From Nilaparvata lugens (taxonomy: Eukaryota; Arthropoda; Insecta; Hemiptera; Delphacidae): a stretch of 64,000 nt of DNA. A program made the position numbers and the translations under genes. Position 1 is the first letter of the stretch. Every line of letters starts with the position of its first letter. The notes beneath the pieces are model-generated. The model was given only the letters and a program-made list of their open reading frames with translations, made no database searches and was not told the DNA's origin. Positions 53,847-64,000 of this stretch are shown here, piece by piece. Where the stretch lies: contig NC_052509.1 of NCBI RefSeq assembly GCF_014356525.2, positions 35,894,001 to 35,958,000 on the forward strand, written 5' to 3'.

Positions 53847-56800
53847 GAGATAATTCTATGCTATTGATATTTATTGAATATATTCTGTATATTGTAGTCT
53901 ATATAAAATTTAGTCTTCAAGTCTACTCTATCCTATTCTTTATAATAGATATCCAATTGAAAATTCAAATTACGGTGTTTGTATTACTTAGATTAATTTG
54001 ATTTAGTAGATCATGATAAATCCAAGACATTCTAATTACCTATATGATGTGGTCTCTATTTGTCATGCACTGAAAACATCATTATACAGATATAGCAGAA
54101 AGCTGTAACTAATATATTAGTATAAATATTATATATAATATGTATATGTATTTATATATATATATTTTTTTTTTTTTTGAAAAGAAGGAAACTTCTTTTA
54201 TTCATCATAAAACAAGTTTAATGCGAATTCTAATTGCAAAAAATACAAACATGAAACATATATTTGATATTTGGTATAAAATGAATTATGAAAGTGGTAT
54301 TAATTCTCTTTATTTAATAAGATTCTTCTCTCAAATAACAATTGGTCGTCTTTTAGACTTGCCAAAATTCTCACTCTCAGGTTTATAAAATCATGAATAT
54401 TCATATCCCCACCCAAAAACTAAAATTAGGTACTAAATCTTATTTGAATCTAAAGAATTGACTTTCCGGTAAAATATTTAGGCCCATTACGAAAAAAATA
54501 GTTTGAAAAAAATAAATTGTTAGGTCTCGTATTATAAGCATCTGCGATTCTTTTCAAACAGTACAAATAAAATTGGATATATTATGAGAAGGATGTATAA
54601 ACAAATGAGTAACTTCTGTACCTGCTTTTATGATAAGGTCGATCACAAAATATCCAATAAATTGAAGTGAGTGGTAAGAGCAAGCACTACCGGACAAATG
54701 AACTGATAACGCGCAAACTCGACCTTATAAGACGCAGTCAGTAGCAGAGGTATGTTTTCAAGGTCTCTGGCAGAGCAGAGAACCACCTTACTAATCACTC
54801 CGTGTCTGTGAAGCGGTGTAGTGGAATATTTTGTCCCAATCAGATATAGTCGCCACGGAACTCTAGAAACACTGTGGTAGCCTACCTTATAAACATATAC
54901 CGTACAATTACAGAGTGATAATAATTCAATGGTTACTCTCCAATAAAGAAATCCACTCTGTGATCAAACTTCTAGTACTGTAGTAAGGTGTAAGGTCTTC
55001 TCATCAGAATAGACGTGACTTGAAAATTCGTCTGTAGACATAAATCTATGTAGGGAAACTCTTGTATTACCAAGAGGCAGTGGTACAAAAATATTATTGC
55101 AAAAAAATGTGTTTCAATGACTTGATTTCGTTTTGCAGTTGATGATACTATGTGAAGAAAAGTTTTGTATCTGTAGAGGATATCGAAATATTTGGCAGGA
55201 TATGCAAAAATACCATCTTCGAATTAATATGCATGAAGAGTGTTATTATAAGGAGGTGTAATTCCTTAGCTGCTATTATAGTAGCAATAGATTCTATGCT
55301 GGGTTGCTGAAAATGATGGAAACAGCTTAATATCTCTTTTACAAGGATAATTTGACAGTGATTTTCAATGGAGATCCTATTCGAATCGAAGAAAATACTT
55401 TTCTGTCGCTTCAAAATTTTGGTCCGCCATTATGAATCTAACTTCAGTTTTTTAGATGTGATGCATGTTTTCAATACAGAATTTCAGGAGAAAATGAATG
55501 GCAGAAACCGAACATCGATGTCTCAAACAGTTTCAAAGATATTCACATTAATAGTTACTTATAAATTATACAGGAATGAAATGAATACTGAATGAGTACG
55601 GTACATTGAAAATCTGAAAATAGTCTTATCTATCAAATTTTACTCTCTCAAGTGCTAAAAAATACTTATAGAAACATGTACTTTCATAATATTATTTAAA
55701 ACATTCAACAGAAAATTTTGATCTCACAGATTTCTCATTTACTCACTTATTTCATTTTTGTATTATATTTATTAGTAACTTCAAATTTGAATATCATTAA
55801 AACGGATCGAGATATCGATGCTTACTATCATATCTTACCTACAATTTCCAAAAGCAACACAAATCAAGATACCAAAAATCATAAAAATGGAAATTCATTA
55901 ACAGATCCTCTACAGTAGTAATTAGTACCTTTTCATATATAAAGAAGTTTTTTTTCCGACCTGTTTGGATAAACTGTATTATTCAGATGAGTTTTGTTGT
56001 CAGATAAGTTACGGTTCAGATTCCTCTTCCAGGAATTCCCAGTTTTGAATACAAAACAACTGTTTATAAAAATCTTCTTGTTTTTATTTAAAAAGTAACT
56101 TCACTTTCACCGAAATCCAACAGAATCACCCAACCAGAAACAGATTGCATACCAACATACAGATTCCCCGGTTAAATAACCCCATTCAACTAGGAAACTG
56201 TTTCCTCCTAGCTCATTGGTTTTACCGTAATATTCCAGTTGAGATTTGTGACATTGAGGGGTGTAGCGTCGCCTTATACAATCGTAGAGTGAGCAGGTGG
56301 CTGCTCTACATTGGGGCAGAAGCTTCGGAGGCTCTCCTAGATTCGCCTTATAGATGAATATTTCCTTTGAAAATGCCAGCATATTATTTCACATATTCAT
56401 CCTTATTATTATGTTGTTAATTTTTCCCCCACACAATATTAAAATAATAAAGTTATGACTGCCGAGTGAAACCCTTAAGCGCTGTTGAGCTGAAAATTAT
56501 TATTATTTGTATGTTTATACTGCAATCATATAAATATTTTTTTTTCATATTTTACTTTCAATTCCAAACTATGTTTAAGTATCATAATTTCCTTAATTCA
56601 AACCAGTGTAATTTAACTTTCTGATTTAGTTCGACTCCTCCCTCTGCACACTGACAAATCATCCACGAAGGGAGTATATTTTTTATATTTATTATTGTGA
56701 CACTATTATTTTGTAAATACTGTATGTCTTTTTTGAAGAATAACTTTGAATTTTTATTTGAATTTGAGAATTCTTGAGTAGGCCTAACTATTATTCATAA

Positions 56801-56989
56801 GTAGGCCTATATGCAGAGAGTTGAGAAACACTTTCTGTATAAACCAAACTACAATGTAGCTATACTGTCCCGGGAGTGAGACTAAGGAAGCTCAACAAAG
56901 CTAAGTTTTCCTCGAGTAGAATACAAAACCGACAACTGAAACAATCGAAAACTATCTCTCTAATTTATTTACGTCAGCTTAAGGGCTTT
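53847..56989. repeat. 3.14-kb tandem duplication, copy 1
   Basis: Near-identical to 56990-60146. GAGATAAT stands at the start (53847), at the junction (56990) and at the far end (60147). The unit includes (TA)n/T-run sequence near 54140-54178. No protein family recognised; conserved small frames (75, 66, 91 and 70 codons) are simply shared because the copies are nearly identical. Confidence 0.93.
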
Positions 56990-59900
56990 GAGATAATACA
57001 ATGCTATTAATATTTATTGAAAATATTCTGTATATTGTAGTCTATATAAAATTTAGTCTTCAAGTCTTCTCTATTCTATTCTTTATAATAGATATCCAAT
57101 TGAAAATTCAAATTACGGTGTTTGTATTACTTAGATTAATTTGATTTAGTAGATCATGATAAATCCAAGACATTCTAATTACCTATATGATGTGGTCTCT
57201 ATTTGTCATGCACTGAAAACAATAGCAGAAAGCTGTAACTAATATATTAGTATAAATATTATATATAATATGTATATGTATTTATATATATATATTTTTT
57301 TTTTGAAAAGAAGGGAAACTTCTTTTATTCATCATAAAACAAGTTTAATGCGAATTCTAATTGCAAAAAATACAAACATGAAACATATATTTGATATTTG
57401 GTATAAAATGAATTATGAAAGTGGTATTAATTCTCTTTATTTAATAAGATTCTTCTCTCAAATAACAATTGGTCGTCTTTATAGACTTGTCAAAATTCTC
57501 ACTCTCAGGTTTATAAAATCATGAATATTCATATCCCCACCCAAAAACTAAAATTAGGTACTAAATCTTATTTGAATCTAAAGAATTGACTTTCCGGTAA
57601 AATATTTAGGCCCATTACGAAAAAAATAGTTTGAAAAAAATAAATTGTTAGGTCTCGTATTATAAGCATCTGCGATTCTTTTCAAACAATACAAATAAAA
57701 TTGGATATATTATGAGAAGGATGTATAAACAAATGAGTAACTTCTGTACCTGCTTTTATGATAAGGTCGATCACAAAATATCCAATAAATTGAAGTGAGT
57801 GGTAAGAGCAAGCACTACCGGACAAATGAACTGATAACGCGCAAACTCGACCTTATAAGACGCAGTCAGTAGCAGAGGTATGTTTTCAAGGTCTCTGGCA
57901 GAGCAGAGAACCACCTTACTAATCACTCCGTGTCTGTGAAGCGGTGTAGTGGAATATTTTGTCCCAATCAGATATAGTCGCCACGGAACTCTAGAAACAC
58001 TGTGGTAGCCTACCTTATAAACATATACCGTACAATTACAGAGTGATAATAATTCAATGGTTACTCTCCAATAAAGAAATCCACTCTGTGATCAAACTTC
58101 TAGTACTGTAGTAAGGTGTAAGGTCTTCTCATCAGAATAGACGTGACTTGAAAATTCGTCTGTAGACATAAATCTATGTAGGGAAACTCTTGTATTACCA
58201 AGAGGCAGTGGTACAAAAAATATTATTGCAAAAAAATGTGTTTCAATGACTTGATTTCGTTTTGCAGTTGATGATACTATGTGAAGAAAAGTTTTGTATC
58301 TGTAGAGGATATCGAAATATTTGGCAGGATATGCAAAAATACCATCTTCGAATTAATATGCATGAAGAGTGTTATTATAAGGAGGTGTAATTCCTTAGCA
58401 ATGACTCTAAGATTCTAGCCGCGTGGCTGCTATTATAGTAGCAATAGATTCTATGCTGGGTTGCTGAAAATGATGGAAACAGCTTAATATCTCTTTTACA
58501 AGGATAATTTGACAGTGATTTTCAATGGAGATCCTATTCGAATCGAAGAAAATACTTTTCTGTCGCTTCAAAATTTTGGTCCGCCATTATGAATCTAACT
58601 TCAGTTTTTTAGATGTGATGCATGTTTTCAATACAGAATTTCAGGAGAAAATGAATGGCAGAAACCGAACATCGATGTCTCAAACAGTTTCAAAGATATT
58701 CACATTAATAGTTACTTATAAATTATACAGGAATGAAATGAATACTGAATGAGTACGGTACATTGAAAATCTGAAAATAGTCTTATCTATCAAATTTTAC
58801 TCTCTCAAGTGCTAAAAAATACTTATAGAAACATGTACTTTCATAATATTATTTAAAACATTCAACAGAAAATTTTGATCTCACAGATTTCTCATTTACT
58901 CACTTATTTCATTTTTGTATTATATTTATTAGTAACTTCAAATTTGAATATCATTAAAACGGATCGAGATATCGATGCTTACTATCATATCTTACCTACA
59001 ATTTCCAAAAGCAACACAAATCAAGATACCAAAAATCATAAAAATGGAAATTCATTAACAGATCCTCTACAGTAGTAATTAGTACCTTTTCATATATAAA
59101 GAAGTTTTTTTTCCGACCTGTTTGGATAAACTGTATTATTCAGATGAGTTTTGTTGTCAGATAAGTTACGGTTCAGATTCCTCTTCCAGGAATTCCCAGT
59201 TTTGAATACAAAACAACTGTTTATAAAAATCTTCTTGTTTTTATTTAAAAAGTAACTTCACTTTCACCGAAATCCAACAGAATCACCCAACCAGAAACAG
59301 ATTGCATACCAACATACAGATTCCCCGGTTAAATAACCCCATTCAACTAGGAAACTGTTTCCTCCTAGCTCATTGGTTTTACCGTAATATTCCAGTTGAG
59401 ATTTGTGACATTGAGGGGTGTAGCGTCGCCTTATACAATCGTAGAGTGAGCAGGTGGCTGCTCTACATTGGGGCAGAAGCTTCGGAGGCTCTCCTAGATT
59501 CGCCTTATAGATGAATATTTCCTTTGAAAATGCCAGCATATTATTTCACATATTCATCCTTATTATTATGTTGTTAATTTTTCCCCCACACAATATTAAA
59601 ATAATAAAGTTATGACTGCCGAGTGAAACCCTTAAGCGCTGTTGAGCTGAAAATTATTATTATTTGTATGTTTATACTGCAATCATATAAATATTTTTTT
59701 TTCATATTTTACTTTCAATTCCAAACTATGTTTAAGTATCATAATTTCCTTAATTCAAACCAGTGTAATTTAACTTTCTGATTTAGTTCGACTCCTCCCT
59801 CTGCACACTGACAAATCATCCACGAAGGGAGTATATTTTTTATATTTATTATTGTGACACTATTATTTTGTAAATACTGTATGTCTTTTTTGAAGAATAA

Positions 59901-60154
59901 CTTTGAATTTTTATTTGAATTTGAGAATTCTTGAGTAGGCCTAACTATTATTCATAAGTAGGCCTATATGCAGAGAGTTGAGAAACACTTTCTGTATAAA
60001 CCAAACTACAATGTAGCTATACTGTCCCGGGAGTGAGACTAAGGAAGCTCAACAAAGCTAAGTTTTCCTCGAGTAGAATACAAAACCGACAACTGAAACA
60101 ATCGAAAACTATCTCTCTAATTTATTTACGTCAGCTTAAGGGCTTTGAGATAAT
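56990..60154. repeat. 3.16-kb tandem duplication, copy 2
   Basis: Same order and orientation as copy 1. It lacks 13 bp present at about 54082 in copy 1, has a shorter T-run, and gains 28 bp near 58400 (AATGACTCTAAGATTC start). Other differences are few, implying recent origin. Confidence 0.93.
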
Positions 60155-60369
60155 ACAGTTTTTTTGCAAGTCTGATGTTCTGTTTGTAGTAGGTATACCG
60201 AAACGCTTCCTAGCCCTAAAGCAGAATTTGCGCAAAGGTCATTCTGGTAACTGAGCTGTCTAATAATACAGTTCCACGGGGAACAAAGGCGTGCATTAGT
60301 ATACAGGCGAGCATTTTTATCGAATTTATAAGTATCATACTACAAGGAACATGCAGCTGTTTTTTACTT

Positions 60370-61445
60370 TCCTTGCCCTATTACCATAGGTAAGGAAAGT
60401 ATTGCTTTCCAAAAAAATTAAGGTACCCTAATTTCATGTTTTCTATATGTTTCAAGGTCCCCTGAGTCCAAAAACATGATTTTTGGGTGTTGGTCTGTGT
60501 GTGTGTGTATGTGTGTGTGTATGTGTATGTGTGTATGTCTGTGAACACGATAACTCAATTCCTAATTAACCGATTGACTTGAAATTCTAAACTTAAGGTC
60601 CTTATACCATGAGGATCCGACAATAAGAAATTCAATAAAATTCAATTCAAGATGGCGGAAAAAATGGCGGATAATTACTAAAAAACCATGTTTTTCACGA
60701 TTTTCTCAAAAACGGCTCTAACGATTTTCTTTAAATTCATACCATGGATAGCTATTTATAAGCCCTATCAACTGACATGAGTCTCATTTCTGGGAAAATT
60801 TCAGGAACTCCGTAATATTTTTGAGAAAAATGGCGGATAATGACTAAAAATCCATGTTTTTCACGTTTTTCTCGAAAACGGCTCTAACGATTTTCTTCAA
60901 ATTCATACCATGTATAGATATTCATAAGCACTATCAACTGGCATGAGTCTCATTTCTGGGGAAATTCTATGAGCTCCGTAATATTCTTGAGAAAAATGGC
61001 GGATAATGACTAAAAAACCATGTTTTTCACGATTTTCTCAAAAATAACTTGACGGATTTTTTTCAAATTCATACCCTGTATTTATCAGCTCTATCAACTG
61101 GCATGACTCTCCTTTCTGGGAAACCAATGGGGGGTCCACCCCATCCTTGGAAAATGGACTTCCTCCACTTTCCAAATGGAAAAACCTCCTTCTCGTGCAT
61201 GAGGTAGGTAGGTAGCGCAGTTCATAAAAAGAACACATAGTCGAGATATTTCATCTGTAGAACAGCTGTTTTGACGACTTTAAAAAAATGACGACTAAAA
61301 AAATCATCGAATTTCATAATTCACACAAAGAAAAAGTACTTTGAAAACAATTATATATACACATATACAGAAGTCTGATCGTAGTTTCAAATATGAGCAA
61401 GGAAAGTTGTGTGAGTGTACCACACCAGATTTTTTCATATCATTA
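60370..61445 (-). repeat. Family A, inverted subfamily copy
   Basis: Begins ACTTTCCTTGCCCTATTACC and ends GTGAGTGTACCACACCAGAT. It includes an interrupted (TG)n near 60495-60538 and three tandem diverged blocks with AAAATGGCGGATAAT. It is the inverted partner of the copy at 52.4-53.3 kb. Confidence 0.8.
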
Positions 61446-64000
61446 TGTATCATGTTTGAAACATGAAGGTTTGCGTTGGTCATTATTATTTTAGCAAACT
61501 TGCAAGTTAAGCTTTGCAAGTAGTGTCTTTTGTGTCTGGATCTGCGTATAAGTTGAAGTGTTGAACTTGCATGCTTGAGTAGTGCCATAATATTATAATA
61601 TCATATCTATCAGAGCTACGAACGTTTATTCCTAACATATTCTTTATATAGCCTTCTCACCTCAGGCCTACATGTTGAAGGACGATTGAAAAAATTGAGG
61701 GTCACTGTTCACACAATTTACCTAATTTTGAAAAGTAGCCTGCTAAATTCAAAAAATGGAAACTTAAAAAAAAATATTTGAAAAAAATGAAATGAGTGGA
61801 AATTGATTGTGGCACCACCGCTTGGATTTTTGACTGCATTGCTTGAACTAAAATACTACCGATAGATAATTGATTTATTATCAAAAATTGAAATACTCAA
61901 TTGAATTCAGACATTTCCATGACAATGTATAGGAATTGAAGTTTCTAGTAGTGTGTTTACAGGTAGACAGTTAATAGTAGTTATAGTTAGTATGTAAACA
62001 CTTAAACAGAGCTTCAAAAGAAAATATTCACTGTGATATGTTGTTATGTCATAGACTCATCTTGTCATTATTGATGTCTCTTCCTCTTTACATGCTTATT
62101 TTAATTGACAGAATACCATACTCATCACAAAATTGGGCAATTTACTTATATGAAATGTCAATCAAATAATTGGATTATTCTTTTGCAACTTATAAAATCT
62201 GCGCTGTTTAGTAGTCTTCTCACACTAACTATCAACACGAGTGTACAGTTTGTATGCATGTTGCGTTGTGAAATTGTATTCGACGCCGCCATGTAATTCA
62301 GGTAATTGATGCTCTAGGCATATTTTGGTTCCAGGTTTGCACGTTTCTTACATGTTATATAACACAACAAAGTCACCTTGTCATTAAGAATTTCCGACTC
62401 TGTTGAAAAATGCACACATGGATTCACTGCGTGAAATTCTAACTTAATTATTACGAATATCCCACTTATGAAACAAGAAGTTTCAAGGTAGATGATTCTC
62501 TAATCTGATAATTTTAAATAATTGGAATTTCCATTTTTCCGTTGCATAACAAGATTAGTAAAAATCAATATTCTGGATGCACACTAGTCTAGTATCGAAC
62601 AAGAGAATAAGACCATGTTTGAGAAAAATATGGTTTGAATATTTTTATGAGAGCAAACATTCATAAATGCAGCTTCTTCAGAAACTAGTCATCTTTGATG
62701 AATCAACTCCAAAGTATAACTGTGCATTTCGGCACAAATTAAATTCATTCATTGAAATGGATTATTAGGTCTCATTTAAAGAAACCAGAAACTTTTATCA
62801 TCAATGATATTACCAGTCGACAATAAAGATAATATGATAAATGCTATGATTATTTGCAACAATTCCAAATGGAAGTCATTTTTTAATTATTCAATAACAA
62901 TAATAATATTGTATTTGAGGTTAATTTCTTTGTAAATAACGCTTGCCAGCAACATCAACAGCGGTCAAGCTGTACATCTGAAATTCAGTCAGATACTTTC
63001 TAGCAAAATAATTTCAAGTAAACAGTATTCGATAAAGTGAGGACAAAAAGGGTTTTGTAGATTCTAGCATGCAAAATAAAGGACATAAACGTTTAAAAGC
63101 ATATAAAAGTATTCATTGTGTATATATGAGCAAATAAAAATCATGAAAATGTAATAAAAATAAAAAAGAAATGGGATCTAGTTTTATTAGGCATATTAAT
63201 ACAATAAACAGGTACAAAAAACAGGTGATGTACAAATCAGAATCCAGTATTTGGTAGGCACTAAAAATAAATATTTCAAAAAGTCACCACGTGGTCTTTT
63301 TTAAAATTATAAAAATACATAATTATTGTAAATTGCATGTGTGTTTGTTACTAGCATAGGATCAAATTAAAGTGTAAATATATTCATATATAACTTATTA
63401 ATATACCTTTGTATTACAAACTATTTGACAGTATCAGATTACGTCATTGGGGATTTGCTGAAATCCACCAATAGGAGAAGCTATGCAAATTTTATGTGAA
63501 TTTAGAAATAGGAAGGATCATTGAGAAAGAATAAGGGAGGATCACCATCCCACTTGCTTGCCAGAGATTGACCGGGACACCAACCAATATGAGAACATTG
63601 GACTGAATCCCTTATAATTAATTTTTATTTTTACCAAAGTTTAAATTGTATATGTTCCTATTTGATAGTCAATATAACTTGGTGAAGTCGCTCTATGACA
63701 TGAGTTATTGAAGTAATTATTTCCATTGGAGAAGACGACAGCAGCCCACCAGGAATAAGGCATAGGACACACGAGGCAAATCCATGGCACATTTTTAAAT
63801 TTGTGAAAAATCGGCACTCATGAGTTGTAAAATATTTTAGAGGGCCCTCAGTGCAACAAATTTATAAAAATTTGATAAAGGTAGCTTGTCGAAGTTTACA
63901 TTTAAAAATCAAGCTTTATTTAAACTTATTTGTGCAAGTAGTTATAAATAAGGGGAAAGTCTTATTTAGAACATTGATGAGAATTGAACATTTATGTATA
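61446..64000. other. No recognised gene
   Basis: AT-rich, short frames only. A minus-strand AATAAA near 63185 could be the 3' end of a gene lying to the right of the window, which is speculation. Confidence 0.35.

Noticed and set aside
54700..54800. Possible TATA promoter (CCTTATAAGAC) and a GTATGT donor in the duplicated unit
   Set aside because: Spacing to an initiator-like CAGT is only about 13 bases and no linked exon could be read. Too weak to annotate.
56107..56382. 91-codon minus and 70-codon plus frames, duplicated at 59264-59539
   Set aside because: Identity between copies reflects the recent tandem duplication, not selection, and no protein family was recognised. Kept only as part of the repeat.
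56600..56680. Possible tRNA B box (AGTTCGACTCC)
   Set aside because: No A box or acceptor/anticodon stems at the right distance. AT-rich surroundings do not fold as a tRNA.
1..64000. CRISPR arrays, operons, phage or other prokaryotic systems
   Set aside because: No spaced direct-repeat array, no ribosome-binding-site-led gene strings. Spliced genes and insect transposons show this is a eukaryotic nuclear genome.

Overview
This is nuclear DNA from an insect, most likely a sap-sucking hemipteran; a delphacid planthopper is my best guess. The evidence is AT-rich sequence, long introns, the insect-specific tan gene, and a dense mix of LINE, hAT, piggyBac, Helitron and MITE-like repeats that I associate with planthopper genomes. 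The species call rests on memory of repeat families and was not tested. I saw nothing bacterial or viral, no CRISPR array and no convincing tRNA or rRNA gene.

Two host protein genes can be read completely. (1) An RBM12 (SWAN)-type RNA-binding protein lies on the + strand, with two coding exons (12898-13040 and 14506-18679) and 1438 residues. It has an N-terminal RRM, a Gln/Pro/Met-rich linker, an Arg/Ser-rich block, further RRMs, an RGG array encoded by a 21-bp minisatellite, and a C-terminal RRM. (2) tan, encoding N-beta-alanyl-dopamine/carcinine hydrolase, lies on the - strand with seven coding exons between 50534 and 30893. It gives a 388-residue protein whose reading frame stays open across all six introns.

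Layout. 0-12.7 kb holds only dispersed repeats: a duplicated unknown segment at 3-6 kb, two tandem copies of a roughly 0.8-kb repeat I call family A, and a Helitron inserted in a third copy. 12.7-20.4 kb is the RBM12-like gene and its 3' flank. 20.4-29.4 kb is a retrotransposon cluster: a 193-bp MITE, a minus-strand RT relic, a GC-rich ORF1 fragment, a large TTC microsatellite, and a LINE whose 989-codon EN-RT frame is open. 30.9-50.7 kb is tan. Its 11.9-kb third intron holds a nest of elements: family A split by a 3.3-kb hAT-like element that itself carries an inverted-repeat element and a LINE endonuclease fragment. The same intron also holds fold-back MITEs, a piggyBac-like deletion derivative and a Helitron 3' end. 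52.4-61.4 kb has two inverted family A copies flanking a recent 3.15-kb tandem duplication. The rest has no gene I can recognise.

The two host genes show no functional link. I did not find a new multi-gene system. The most informative observations concern transposon architecture: precise target-site duplications, nested insertions and fold-back Helitron ends. The expandable RGG tract in the RNA-binding protein is also notable.
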